Positions 16,504 to 25,901 of a DNA stretch of 44,948 nucleotides are shown here, piece after piece. The DNA is from Planctomycetota bacterium (GTDB lineage: Bacteria > Planctomycetota > Planctomycetia > Planctomycetales > Planctomycetaceae). Where the stretch lies: positions 1 to 44,948 of the forward strand of contig QWQG01000075.1 of NCBI GenBank assembly GCA_003670925.1. The letters run 5' to 3'. The translations under genes and the position numbers were made by a program. The notes under the pieces were generated by a model that saw nothing but the letters and a program-made list of their open reading frames with translations, searched no databases and was not told where the DNA came from. Each line of letters starts with the position of its first letter. Within the stretch, counting starts at the first letter, position 1.

Positions 16504-17957
16504 TCCTGACGATCCTACGTATCATGTACCTTCGCCTCCGCAACAATCCCTTGGAGTTGCTGCTGGTATTCGTCATGCCTGTCATCTTTTTCAGCATCTT
16601 CGCCGCGATCTTTAGTAACGGGATCGCCACTGGCAGTGACAAGCAACTGCGAATGGCTGTGGTGTGCGCTGAGCAAACGCCAGTGGGAACGGAATTGCGG
16701 GAATTTCTCGAAGCAAATTCGTCACTGCAATGCACTTCATTAAACGACAACTTAAGCACACAGCGTCTGAATGACGTGACTGTCTCGTCGCTCATTCGCG
16801 ACGCGCAAAACTCGGGTCGCTACGACCTCGTCATCAAGTTGCCGTGCGACATCCCGAGTGACACAACACACGCTCCGGTGCAAGTGACTTTAGTGACCGA
16901 CGGACACAACTCAATGGCAGTCGCGATGGTCTCTTCGATTGTGAAAGCCTTTTTCTCGCAAAAGCAGGCGCGGGCCTTCGCCGCGAAACTCTTGAGACCG
17001 CAGACGAATGAGAATGGCACCGTCGAAGTTGCGGCCGAAACGTCGTCACCGGGCACGCTCGCTGGCCTTGAGATGCAGAAATCTAACGATAGTTCGTTCT
17101 TTCATGCAGCCAAGACTCCCTCCGATTTTTTTTCTGAATCACAGATTCAGCAACTGATGACGACTGACGAATACGGCGTGATTCGAGTTGGAGAGATGGC
17201 TGCCGTTGTTCCTAGCCGTTGGGCTCTGCAAAAATCGGTGGATCTCACTCAACCTCAATCATTGAACGCAGTGCATCAGAAGGTGCCTGCACCCTTTGAG
17301 ATAGATGACGACGTAAGCCTTGTTGTCGAGAACCCACAGGCCATGAGTCAGGAGAACCCCCGCATCGCCATGTATGCGGCGGGCATTGCCGTGCTGTTTC
17401 TGTTGTTCTCGGCGACCGGGAATGCCGCTGCTTTACTTGAAGAGGAGGAATCTGGAACGCTGGATCGAATCCTCGTCAGTAAAGCCGGATTGTTCCACAT
17501 CATTAGTGGCAAGTGGCTCGGAATTCTCCTCCTGGGCTGTGTCCAGATCAGCGTCATGTTTCTGTGGGCAGAAGTGATCTTTCGGATTCAGTTATGGCAG
17601 CATCTCGATGGATTTGCCGTCATGACAATCTGCACGGCTGCTGCAACGTCGAGCTTTGCCATGCTGCTGGCAACCGTGTGCAAGTCACGAGCTCAATTGA
17701 ATGCCGCATCTGTGGTCATCATCCTCAGTATGTCGGCCGTTGGGGGGAGTATGATCCCTCGATTTGTCATGAGCGACCAAATGCAGGAGATTGGCAAATG
17801 GACCTTCAACGCTTGGGCCTTGGACGGTTATCAAAAAGTCTTTTGGTACCAGTCACCCGTGTCCAGCCTTCAGACGGAAGTCATGGTGCTCCTCGGAAGC
17901 GCCGTCGTACTTGGGATGTTGACATTGATATTTTCCCAACGCTGGAAGCATGGATAA
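16500..17957 (+). CDS. ABC-2 type permease with large extracytoplasmic domain
   Basis: 485 residues. One helix near the N-terminus (LLLVFVMPVIFFSIFAAIFS, about 16-40) is followed by roughly 240 residues of soluble, Ser/Thr-rich sequence. After this come at least five more helices, starting at MYAAGIAVLFLLFSATGNAA, with the ABC-2 pattern EEEESGTLDRILVSKAG between them and ending near ALDGYQKVFWYQSP. The large loop after helix 1 is typical of the YhhJ/DrrB-like group. It forms the transporter with the ATPase gene just upstream. Substrate not shown by sequence. Confidence 0.87.
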   Translation: MILTILRIMYLRLRNNPLELLLVFVMPVIFFSIFAAIFSNGIATGSDKQLRMAVVCAEQTPVGTELREFLEANSSLQCTSLNDNLSTQRLNDVTVSSLIRDAQNSGRYDLVIKLPCDIPSDTTHAPVQVTLVTDGHNSMAVAMVSSIVKAFFSQKQARAFAAKLLRPQTNENGTVEVAAETSSPGTLAGLEMQKSNDSSFFHAAKTPSDFFSESQIQQLMTTDEYGVIRVGEMAAVVPSRWALQKSVDLTQPQSLNAVHQKVPAPFEIDDDVSLVVENPQAMSQENPRIAMYAAGIAVLFLLFSATGNAAALLEEEESGTLDRILVSKAGLFHIISGKWLGILLLGCVQISVMFLWAEVIFRIQLWQHLDGFAVMTICTAAATSSFAMLLATVCKSRAQLNAASVVIILSMSAVGGSMIPRFVMSDQMQEIGKWTFNAWALDGYQKVFWYQSPVSSLQTEVMVLLGSAVVLGMLTLIFSQRWKHG

Positions 17958-17973
17958 CCCAGAGGGTATCTGT

Positions 17974-18531
17974 ATGAAAAGAATGAATCCCGTCGTGGCG
18001 TTACTCATCATCACCGCCCTCGCCAGCGGATTTCTGCTGCTCCAAGATTCAATGCTCCTCCAGCCTCCCGAATCAGGCCCGATGTGGCAGCAACCCCTGA
18101 CCTTACTGCCAAAGACTTTGCCGCCGACCGTCGACTCTGTGGCATCAGCGATTCCTGTCGCACAAGAAGTAGCCTTCAGCGTCAAGGGGCTAAATCCGAG
18201 AGCATCGAGCGTTTATGTCGCGGTCTTTGAAGCTGAGGCAGGCTTTCCATACCCAGAACTCTCCAGCCAGACGACGGTCGTTTCGGCAACGGAAGAGCAG
18301 GTCCGATTCTGGCTCACACTTCCCCAAAATCAGCCAGTCGCGATCGCCATTTTTCAGGACATTGATGGAAACGGCAAGCTGTCAAAAAATGCGATCGGTA
18401 TTCCAGCCGAGCCTTACGGTTTCTCGAACAACGCCCGAGGACTTCTAGGACCACCCGCATTTAGTCAGGCAGTTTTAATCATCAGGGCAGATCGTGATCT
18501 GGTTAAACCCATCGAGATTAAAGTTCGATAA
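17974..18531 (+). CDS. DUF2141 exported protein
   Basis: About 185 residues. Two in-frame ATGs exist: 17950, overlapping the permease stop by eight bases, and 17974, preceded by AGAGGG about eight bases away; I favour 17974. The N-terminus (MKRMNPVVALLIITALASGF) is a signal peptide or anchor. The rest fits DUF2141: VYVAVFEAEAGFPYP, then VAIAIFQDIDGNGKLSKN, IGIPAEPYGFSNNARGLLGP and PAFSQAVLII. The Asp-Gly-Asn repeats resemble a calcium-binding loop. The family's function is unknown, but I recall such genes often sitting beside carotenoid genes. Here it closes the operon after the exporter, suggesting a periplasmic partner of product export. Confidence 0.85.
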   Translation: MKRMNPVVALLIITALASGFLLLQDSMLLQPPESGPMWQQPLTLLPKTLPPTVDSVASAIPVAQEVAFSVKGLNPRASSVYVAVFEAEAGFPYPELSSQTTVVSATEEQVRFWLTLPQNQPVAIAIFQDIDGNGKLSKNAIGIPAEPYGFSNNARGLLGPPAFSQAVLIIRADRDLVKPIEIKVR

Positions 18532-18779
18532 TTTCGGTCTCCTGCGCGCCGCAATTACCATTCAACAGGAAAAGCCGCCTACCGATTCATGCCCCTTGAT
18601 GACGCGAGTCAAGTGCAGAAGAAGTGACTCAGTCACCGAAAACAACCTTCCTGCCGAATAACCCAGCATTCAAAAGTTGTGCGACCACGAGGATTCTTGT
18701 ACAACCCAAAGCTGCGACGATCGCGAAGTCACAAGACGAGTTGAAAATCCCGCCCCTCCTATTCGGATCACTCAAAGCC

Positions 18780-20060
18780 ATGTTTGTCACCCGCTATCTG
18801 ATCGCCGTTTGTTTTTTTGGAGGTGCCATTAGCGCGGAATCATCAGAGTCAGACAACGACTGGCCTCGCTGGCGCGGACCGCAGGACAGTGGCAGTATCG
18901 AGTTTGGTAGTTATCCGGTGCAGCTCGATGCTGCCCACGTGTTATGGCAAGCTCCGTTGCCAGGGAAAGGATGTTCAACTCCGATCGTGTGGCAGCAGAC
19001 CATCTATCTGACGGCTCCGATCAACGGCAACGATGGGTTGCTGTCATTCGACTGGGCCGGGAAACAGCGTTGGCAGGCGACATTCGGCCAAGAAAAAGCC
19101 GGTAAGCACCGTAATGGTTCAGGCAGCAACGCATCTCCGGTAACCGATGGCGAAGCGTTATTTGTCTATTTTAAGAGTGGCACATTGGCGGCGGTGAACC
19201 TCGATGGATCGGTCCGCTGGCAGACGAATCTCGTCGCTCAATTTGGAGAGGACACCTTGTATTGGGACCACGGGACTTCACCGGTGCTGACGGACAAACA
19301 TGTTGTCATCGCACGGATGCATCATGGCGAATCTTGGCTTGCGGCATTTGACAAAACGAATGGCGACATGGTCTGGAAGGTCGCCCGCAATTATGAGACG
19401 CCACAGGAGGGCGATCACGGCTATGCCACACCGCTTGTGATTCAGCATGCGGGCAAGCAGGCTCTTTTAGTCTGGGGTGCTCAGCATCTGACGATTCATA
19501 ACACGGTGGACGGAAGCGTCCTGTGGTCGTGCGGAAATTTCAATCCAGAAGCAGATAAGTTGTGGCCCTCTATCTCCACGCCTGTGATTGTGGGTGACAT
19601 GGCCATTATTGCTTTTGGGCGCAATGATCGCGGTAAACCTCGGCTGCATGGAATTCACCTTGGCGGCAGCGGCGACGTCACAGACACGAACCACGTTTGG
19701 AAACGTGACGACGTTGGGACTTTTGTACCAAGCCCCGTGGCTTACAAGGGGCGAGTTTATCTGGTCCGGGATGGGGGTGAGGTTGAATGCCTCGATCCCG
19801 CGACAGGCAAAACGCTCTGGAGCGATGCTTTGCCACTAAACCGGGCCAACTATTATGCATCACCGTTGATTGCAAATGGCATTCTTTACGCCCCGCGCGA
19901 GGACGGTGTGGTGTTTGTGGCCAGCGTCGCAGACGACAAATTCAAGCTGCTTTCCGAGAACGACATGGCAGAGCCGGTGATTGGATCTCCGGTGCCGGCA
20001 TCGAATCACCTGTTCATTCGTGGTGAGAAACACTTGTTTTGCCTGACGACAGCACCGTAG
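18780..20060 (+). CDS. PQQ-like beta-propeller repeat protein, secreted
   Basis: About 426 residues from the ATG at 18780, which begins a signal peptide (MFVTRYLIAVCFFGGAISAE); a longer frame from 18624 has no such feature. Multiple propeller blades are visible, each with the SFDWAGKQRWQATF or NLDGSVRWQTNL pattern (a Gly/Asp turn then a Trp), and the common planctomycete start DWPRWRGPQDSG. These proteins are exported and frequently bind other proteins; most are not true quinoproteins. It starts about 250 bases after the carotenoid operon on the same strand and is probably separate. Confidence 0.88.
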   Translation: MFVTRYLIAVCFFGGAISAESSESDNDWPRWRGPQDSGSIEFGSYPVQLDAAHVLWQAPLPGKGCSTPIVWQQTIYLTAPINGNDGLLSFDWAGKQRWQATFGQEKAGKHRNGSGSNASPVTDGEALFVYFKSGTLAAVNLDGSVRWQTNLVAQFGEDTLYWDHGTSPVLTDKHVVIARMHHGESWLAAFDKTNGDMVWKVARNYETPQEGDHGYATPLVIQHAGKQALLVWGAQHLTIHNTVDGSVLWSCGNFNPEADKLWPSISTPVIVGDMAIIAFGRNDRGKPRLHGIHLGGSGDVTDTNHVWKRDDVGTFVPSPVAYKGRVYLVRDGGEVECLDPATGKTLWSDALPLNRANYYASPLIANGILYAPREDGVVFVASVADDKFKLLSENDMAEPVIGSPVPASNHLFIRGEKHLFCLTTAP

Positions 20061-20245
20061 CCTAATTGCATGGCAAATTTAGGGTGCTTGATGCGTTATG
20101 GTGCCAGTTTGAAGCACAGTGGCTTGCGGACCAGTTGTTATCGAAATCGCTTCGGGCACGAATTCAATCCGGGGGCGGCAGAAGCCCAGACGGTAAGAAA
20201 TTAGGTACCGACCACATTCGGAAAGAAATCGCGAGAGAACGTTCA

Positions 20246-20677
20246 ATGAATAACCCTTGGTTGGAATCGCCATCCGCGCTTGAGATGGCTTGGTTGCAGG
20301 TACGAATGGCGTGGCAGTCCGTCAAGAACACTCGACTGGATCAGGAAAAGAAAGACGTGATCGCGGGCCTTCTCCGGCACTATCGATCAACGGGCCAGCC
20401 AGACCGATTGCGTTCTGAATTTGAACAGGTTCTGCTCAGGCTGCAGGAAGAACACGAATTGCGAGTCAAGGAACTCGGGCGGGAAGGAAGGCGAGTTGCC
20501 AAGCAGGTGAATAACATCATTCAGGTGATTCGCGACACGAACGAGGCCAGAATGCAGCATTGCCGCGAGAAAGTTGAAGAGACACCGGCGATCATCGCTG
20601 ACTGGAAAGAAGTTATGGACCTTTTATTTAGTCATCCTCAGCCAGGTGCCGAAGTATCAACCGCCGGAACAAGCTGA
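20246..20677 (+). CDS. Hypothetical helical protein (143 aa)
   Basis: From the ATG at 20246, with GAGAGAACG upstream; an earlier frame from 20066 is unlikely. The protein is strongly helical and charged: a Trp-rich N-terminus (NPWLESPSALEMAWLQVRMA), then a long segment from about residue 37 to 120 with many Glu, Arg and Lys residues at heptad-like spacing, which could be a coiled coil. There is no signal peptide and no recognised family. Confidence 0.6.
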   Translation: MNNPWLESPSALEMAWLQVRMAWQSVKNTRLDQEKKDVIAGLLRHYRSTGQPDRLRSEFEQVLLRLQEEHELRVKELGREGRRVAKQVNNIIQVIRDTNEARMQHCREKVEETPAIIADWKEVMDLLFSHPQPGAEVSTAGTS

Positions 20678-20734
20678 ATCTCTGGCCTCCTGCCGAACAC
20701 GGTTCTTCGCAAAATTCCGTGGCGATCGATAATT

Positions 20735-20757
20735 TTCTCCGTGTCTTTCGGTGGCGA
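20735..20757. repeat. Possible copy of a dispersed intergenic element (low confidence)
   Basis: The stretch TCTCCGTGTCTTTCGGTGG resembles the tract CTCTGTGTCTTCCGTGG near 35038. Such sequences are scattered through many environmental bacterial genomes and often give spurious reading frames. Only two approximate copies are seen in this window, so this is tentative. Confidence 0.3.
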
Positions 20758-20863
20758 TTGAGAAGCGGATGACGGCCGCATATCTCACAGTTCGCCAGAA
20801 ACTTGGTCCTAAGTCTGGGATGCCTAAGCATGCGGCGGCGCGGCACGAATTGAGATCGGGACC

Positions 20864-21175
20864 TCAAATCACATCGATAACTTCCGTGTACAGAAACTGA
20901 ACTCCACCGGTCGCATAGTTCGGAACGTCTGCCACCGCAGCTTGGCCTTCCGGTGAGGCCAGCAACGCCTCGAACTCTTCTTTCGATTCCATGTAGAGAT
21001 CCGCAACGTAGTAGAACGGCGAGGGGCTGCCATCAGGTGTCGTGGTGACCTTGCCAATAGTCCACTTTCTGAGTCCCTTCATCTTCTTTGCGATTGGGAT
21101 GTGAACTTCACGATAATGTCGATCAAACGCTTCGGGATCCGTGGGGTGTCCGTACAGCACGAGCAATCTGATCAT
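20864..21175 (-). CDS. EthD-family small protein
   Basis: 103 residues from the ATG at 21175 (AAGGTG upstream). The pattern is that of the EthD dimeric alpha-beta barrel: MIRLLVLYGHPTDPEAFDRH, then YREVHIPIAKKMKGLRKWTI and a second-half FYYVADLYMESKEEFEALLA. EthD proteins are of unknown mechanism; some support degradation of ethers or aromatic compounds. No partner gene is adjacent. Confidence 0.85.
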   Translation of the reverse strand: MIRLLVLYGHPTDPEAFDRHYREVHIPIAKKMKGLRKWTIGKVTTTPDGSPSPFYYVADLYMESKEEFEALLASPEGQAAVADVPNYATGGVQFLYTEVIDVI

Positions 21176-21371
21176 GATTATGCACCTTTTGGGAACAGCC
21201 GACTACCGAGGCACGAATTGTACCTTACCATCGCTTTATAGCAATTTGTGGCCACACAAGAAATGGCCCCACCTTGAACAGGTTGAACGGATCTTCATCA
21301 CGCGCGTCCCGAAATATGGGTCTTTCCCACCGTGGGCAATCTTGCCATGCGAGAAGGAACCTTCAAGTCCC

Positions 21372-21803
21372 TCACTGACGACCACGGTAGACACGGAGCA
21401 AAATCAAGCTAAACGGAATGAGCCACATCAGATCATTGATGGGGATCAGGTACAGCACCCTCCTCGACACGTCGCCCTGATGAACGCTCCAGGCCATGCC
21501 GATCGGGCCGAGCGATTTTGAGAGCAGGCCGATCAAGATGATCGCCCAGTGCTGCACTGGATTCGTCGAGGCGATCGCATAGCCGATGCCAAACAGCACG
21601 ATCACGAAGCCTATTCCCTGCCACAGAAATATCTCAACTGGCGGCTGAGCGAATCCGTAGACGAACGAAGCCCGCACGGGCCACGCGACGATAAATACGC
21701 CCCAGATGAAGCATTGCAGTCCGGCGAGGAGCAATGCGATGCGTTGCCACCGTGGCGTGCGGCTCCCAAGTTGTGATTCCGGCGAAGGAACAGCGGTAGT
21801 CAA
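21372..21803 (-). CDS. Small membrane protein coupled to the TIGR01777 epimerase
   Basis: About 143 residues with four hydrophobic helices (IALLLAGLQCFIWGVFIVAW, LWQGIGFVIVLFGIGYAIA, WAIILIGLLSKSLGPIGMAW and LMWLIPFSLILL). There is no ATG near the N-terminus. The start chosen is the TTG at 21803, which overlaps the epimerase stop as TTGA, with GGAG about 11 bases before it. A TTG at 21824 is also possible. The family is not recognised. Coupling suggests a function tied to the epimerase. Confidence 0.7.
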   Translation of the reverse strand: MTTAVPSPESQLGSRTPRWQRIALLLAGLQCFIWGVFIVAWPVRASFVYGFAQPPVEIFLWQGIGFVIVLFGIGYAIASTNPVQHWAIILIGLLSKSLGPIGMAWSVHQGDVSRRVLYLIPINDLMWLIPFSLILLRVYRGRQ

Positions 21804-22711
21804 GAGATTTCTTGCTCCAGACAACCAACCAGTTCTGGATAATGAAACTCAAACCCCTGTTCCTTCAACTTCTTTGGAGTCACCCTCGTACTGGCCAGCA
21901 GCAGTTCATTCGCCATCTCGCCCAGCACAAGTTTCGCCGCAAATGCCGGCATTGGAAAGAGTGTCGGCCTGTGCAAAGCCCGCCCCATGCCTTTCGTAAA
22001 ATCGTAGTTTGTCATCGAATTCGGACTGACCGCATTGACCGGTCCCTGAACTGAATCACGCTCAATGCAGAACGCGATGATTCGCACCAGATCGTGCAGG
22101 CCGATCCAGCTCCAGTATTGTTTTCCTGACCCGATGATTCCGCCAGCGCCCAGCTTAAACGGCAGGAGCATCTTTGCCAGTGCGCCGCCTTTCGAGCTAA
22201 GAACCACCCCGATTCGCACGATAGCAACTCGCAGTCCCAGTTCCGTCGCTGCCTGAGCCTCTTGTTCCCATTCGCGACAGACGTCTGCCAGAAATCCTTT
22301 TCCAGCAACTGCATCTTCGTCCAAAACCGTGTCACCACGTTCGCCGTAAAAGCCGATTGCTGATGCGCAGACGAGTGTCTTCGGACGGCGGCTAACGGCC
22401 GCGATCGACTTTACCAAACTTCGCGTTCCTTCCACGCGACTTCGGCGAATGCGATCCTTCAAGGCTGCTGTCCAGCGTCCAGCAGCAATGTTTTCCCCAG
22501 CCAAATGGACGACCGTATCAACAGTCTCCAGCCGAGAAGGATCAGTCACGCCTCTGAGAGGATCCCAAATGATGCTGCCTTGATTTGATTCAGATGGCTG
22601 CCGCGTGATGCTGACCGGATGATGTCCGGATTCCCTTAACCCAGCCGCCAATGCCGCCCCAACCATTCCTGATGCACCAGTGATTGCCACCGTTTGTTTT
22701 ACGTGTGTCAT
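21800..22711 (-). CDS. TIGR01777-family epimerase/SDR
   Basis: 303 residues of the extended SDR fold: TVAITGASGMVGAALAAGL near the N-terminus, then VDTVVHLAGENIAAGRWTAA, RPKTLVCASAIGFYGERGD and SWIGLHDLVRIIAFCIE. The C-terminal DUF1731-like region includes VTPKKLKEQGFEFHYPEL. This is the TIGR01777 family, widely conserved but with unclear substrate. It is translationally coupled to the small membrane protein that follows. Confidence 0.9.
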   Translation of the reverse strand: MTHVKQTVAITGASGMVGAALAAGLRESGHHPVSITRQPSESNQGSIIWDPLRGVTDPSRLETVDTVVHLAGENIAAGRWTAALKDRIRRSRVEGTRSLVKSIAAVSRRPKTLVCASAIGFYGERGDTVLDEDAVAGKGFLADVCREWEQEAQAATELGLRVAIVRIGVVLSSKGGALAKMLLPFKLGAGGIIGSGKQYWSWIGLHDLVRIIAFCIERDSVQGPVNAVSPNSMTNYDFTKGMGRALHRPTLFPMPAFAAKLVLGEMANELLLASTRVTPKKLKEQGFEFHYPELVGCLEQEIS

Positions 22712-23245
22712 CTCAAATCTTCCGTATCTGAATTCGTGGTAGCTTGCTGTTGATTGAGTCAGGAACGTTGAAATTACCGCCGCATCAGTCGTGACGCAGC
22801 ATCGCCTTGTTGCTTTCGTGATTCTGAGCCCTCTTCGTCATCTCAACAGCCGGCCGGCGTACCGGCTCATAGCCAAAATCGACCACAATTCGACTGACAC
22901 CCAGCGGCTGATCGTCAAATTGGACGCTGATTCCTAGACCAGCCCGTAGTTCACACGTCGCACGGTGCCGGTACTATAGTTTGGGTTCCCCAAAAGACGA
23001 GTAGTTCTCATAAAATGACCATAGCGACAATGAGAAAGTCGCGGTCCAAATCACGTATCTAGCGGGAAAATCCCCGAAAGTCGCCCATTCAATTGCTGCT
23101 TTTGGCAAAACGCGTAGGATCTTCGTGTGGGGTCGAAGGGGGTGCCTGCCACCCAGCAGTCCCAAGATTGTGTTCCGAGGTGACTCCCGCGTCAATTTGT
23201 TGGCTTACCGCACCTGCGGTCGGGCATTCACGGTGAACGTTCGCC
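22712..23245. other. Intergenic between divergent genes
   Basis: About 530 bases between the epimerase (minus) and the PSCyt1 gene (plus). I see no gene. A minus-strand frame at 22974-23195 has no recognised features. Promoters for both sides must be here. Confidence 0.4.
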
Positions 23246-25897
23246 ATGACTATCAAATTACCAAAATCAGTGCTTACCGGATTCCGGCGCGTCGTCGCTG
23301 CTGCGATTTTCGTGCTATTCTCGGCATTGCCGCATGCTGCCGTGGCTGATGATGCCGAAGATTTTTTTGAGCAGCACATTCGTCCGTTGCTGCTAGAAAA
23401 ATGCATCGAATGCCATGGCCCGACCAAACAGGAGAACAGGATTCGGCTTGATCGGCGTGACGATGTGCTGCAGGGCAGGGTGGGTGATACCTTGCTGGTC
23501 AACTTGGCAACTCCGAACGAGAGTCGCTTGTTGAAGGTGCTCCATTATGCGGAAGACGACATCCAGATGCCGCCTTCCGGAAAACTCGCCGATGAGCAAC
23601 TTGCGTACGTCCAAGAATGGATCATGAGCGGAGCCGTCTGGCCAGAGTCGTCCGACCTTGAAGGCGCAGCCAAACGCCGTGCAGAACGGTGGCGAGACCA
23701 TTGGGCATTCATTCCGCCTGCGATGCCCGACTTGTCTGCTGTGGCTGCGGACGAAAATCCGCTCGATCATTTCGTAAAAGCTCAGTTGGCCTCGAAGAAA
23801 CTGACGCTGTCTCCGGCCGCATCACCTCGAGTTTTTGTCCGACGCCTATCTTCTGCGTTACTGGGGCTGCCGCCGGAATTGACCGATCTGGCAGAAGCCG
23901 AGGCGGCGGTCGCCAACGGAACTCTGAAAGCATGGAAAACTGTGTATATAGACCGCTTGCTGGCTTCGCCTCATTTCGGCGAACGCTGGGGTCGATACTG
24001 GCTGGACATTTCCCGGTACGCGGACACAAAAGGCTATGTGTTTACTGAAGATCGTGAATACCCGGACGCATGGCGATTTCGCGAGTGGGTGATCAAGGCT
24101 CTGAACGCGGATATGCCTTATGATGAATTTCTCAAACGCCAACTGTCTGCGGATCGCATGCCTGGTTCCGACGATCCGGCACAATTGGCCGCGATGGGAT
24201 ACCTGACACTGGGCCGCCGATTTCTAAATAATACCCATGACATTATCGATGACCGCATTGACGTTGTGACGCGGGGTATGCTGGGACTCACCGCGACATG
24301 TGCTCGTTGCCATGATCATAAATTCGATCCGATCCCCACCGCAGACTATTACGCACTTTATGGCGTTTTTGCGTCATCCGATGAGCCAAAGAACGAGCCA
24401 TCGACGCTGCGACTTGTCGACCGGCCCAGTCCGGTTGAGCCCGTAATTTTTCAGCGAGGCAGTCCGGGTAATCCCGGGGTTGCTGTTCCGCGGCGATTCC
24501 TGACCGCCCTCTCTGCACCCGATGCGCCCGCGTTTTCAGACGGCAGCGGAAGACTTGAATTGGCGACTGCAATCGCAAGTCGCAATAACCCACTCACCGG
24601 GCGCGTAGCTGTGAATCGGGTGTGGATGCATCTGTTTGATCGCGGGCTGGTCGCTTCGCCTAGTGACTTCGGTGTGCGAACGGATCCGCCAAAAAATCCT
24701 GAATTGCTCAATTATCTTACACTCAGTTTTATGGATAATCAGTGGTCACTCAAGTCGCTGATTCGACAAATCGTCACGTCGGAGACATGGCAGCAAAGTT
24801 CAGACCGTCGCGTCGATGCCGAAGCCGTTGATCCCGAAAATCGTTTGTTTGCACGCATGAACCGCACGCGACTCGATTTCGAAGGGCAACGTGATGCCGT
24901 CCTCGCGGTCGCTGGACGACTTGATCCAACAATCGGCGGCACGTCGGTAGATGTGACAACGGATACTGATACCGGACGACGCACGATCTATGCCCGCATC
25001 GATCGGCAGAATTTCCCTAGTCTGTTTCGGACGTTCGACGTTGCCAGTCCCGACGCCCATGCGGCGAAGAGGTTTCAGACGACGGTCCCGCAGCAGGCAT
25101 TGTTCCAGTTAAACAGTCCGTTCATCATGGATCGCGCAACTGAGATATCTCAGGCCACAAAGTCGGCGGAGACTTCCGGCGATCCGACGGCACGGATTCG
25201 CCTGCTCTTTCAGGCTGTGCTCCGGCGACAACCCACGCTGATCGAGATTGAACAATCTCTGGCATATGTGACGCAACTTCAGACCGAACAGCAGGACTCG
25301 ACCGGCCCGGTAGGCTGGCGCTATGGTTATGGAACAATGGACGAAGCCAATCAGACAGTCACCGCGTTCTCCGAATTTCCGTCGATGAAAGACGGAATAT
25401 TTCAGGGCGGAGAAAAAATGCCCGACGAGAAACTCGGCTGGACGTCCTTGAATCGTCGCGGCGGACATCCCGGCGGCACATTGTCCTTGTGTGCGATTCG
25501 CCGCTGGACGGCGGATTCTGACTGCCGCATCTTCGTGAACTGCGTTGTTGTGCATCCCAAAGAAGAAGGTGATGGCGTCCGCTGCCGGATCGTGACCCCC
25601 GAACGCGGCGTGATGGCAGATGCAACTGCTCATAACTCAACTGAATCGGCATCCGTTGAAGCATTCGACGTCAAGGCCGGGCAGAATATCGACTTTGTCA
25701 TCGATTGCCGAACTCATGAAGCACACGACTCATTCCAGTCAAAGATCAGGATCACGCAATTTGTCGGTAAGAAGATGCAACGCACCTGGAAGTCGGACGA
25801 TGACTTTCGCGACAGTGTAGGTGCCGGCAGGCTAAGTGCATGGGCCCAATTGGCTCAGACTTTGCTGCTGACCAACGAATTTATCTTTGTGGATTAA
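23246..25897 (+). CDS. PSCyt1/DUF1549/DUF1553 protein (planctomycete cytochrome-type)
   Basis: 883 residues with a signal peptide (hydrophobic to about residue 33, ending HAAVADDAEDFF). The PSCyt1 domain follows, with a covalent-heme motif CIECH at residues 53-57. A DUF1549 (PSCyt2) domain spans about 170-370 and contains a second CxxCH, CARCHDHKFDPI. The DUF1553 (PSD1) domain starts at about residue 430, with LTGRVAVNRVWMHLFDRGLV as its signature. Such proteins are abundant in Planctomycetota, are exported and are of unknown role, possibly electron transfer linked to polysaccharide use. The stop is followed four bases later by the DUF1501 gene, an arrangement typical of these families. Confidence 0.93.
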   Translation: MTIKLPKSVLTGFRRVVAAAIFVLFSALPHAAVADDAEDFFEQHIRPLLLEKCIECHGPTKQENRIRLDRRDDVLQGRVGDTLLVNLATPNESRLLKVLHYAEDDIQMPPSGKLADEQLAYVQEWIMSGAVWPESSDLEGAAKRRAERWRDHWAFIPPAMPDLSAVAADENPLDHFVKAQLASKKLTLSPAASPRVFVRRLSSALLGLPPELTDLAEAEAAVANGTLKAWKTVYIDRLLASPHFGERWGRYWLDISRYADTKGYVFTEDREYPDAWRFREWVIKALNADMPYDEFLKRQLSADRMPGSDDPAQLAAMGYLTLGRRFLNNTHDIIDDRIDVVTRGMLGLTATCARCHDHKFDPIPTADYYALYGVFASSDEPKNEPSTLRLVDRPSPVEPVIFQRGSPGNPGVAVPRRFLTALSAPDAPAFSDGSGRLELATAIASRNNPLTGRVAVNRVWMHLFDRGLVASPSDFGVRTDPPKNPELLNYLTLSFMDNQWSLKSLIRQIVTSETWQQSSDRRVDAEAVDPENRLFARMNRTRLDFEGQRDAVLAVAGRLDPTIGGTSVDVTTDTDTGRRTIYARIDRQNFPSLFRTFDVASPDAHAAKRFQTTVPQQALFQLNSPFIMDRATEISQATKSAETSGDPTARIRLLFQAVLRRQPTLIEIEQSLAYVTQLQTEQQDSTGPVGWRYGYGTMDEANQTVTAFSEFPSMKDGIFQGGEKMPDEKLGWTSLNRRGGHPGGTLSLCAIRRWTADSDCRIFVNCVVVHPKEEGDGVRCRIVTPERGVMADATAHNSTESASVEAFDVKAGQNIDFVIDCRTHEAHDSFQSKIRITQFVGKKMQRTWKSDDDFRDSVGAGRLSAWAQLAQTLLLTNEFIFVD

Positions 25898-25901
25898 GTT
25901 T

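Noticed and set aside
22974-23195. Minus-strand frame of 73 codons
   Set aside because: Aromatic-rich but with no recognised family, no clear ribosome-binding site and it lies in a promoter region.
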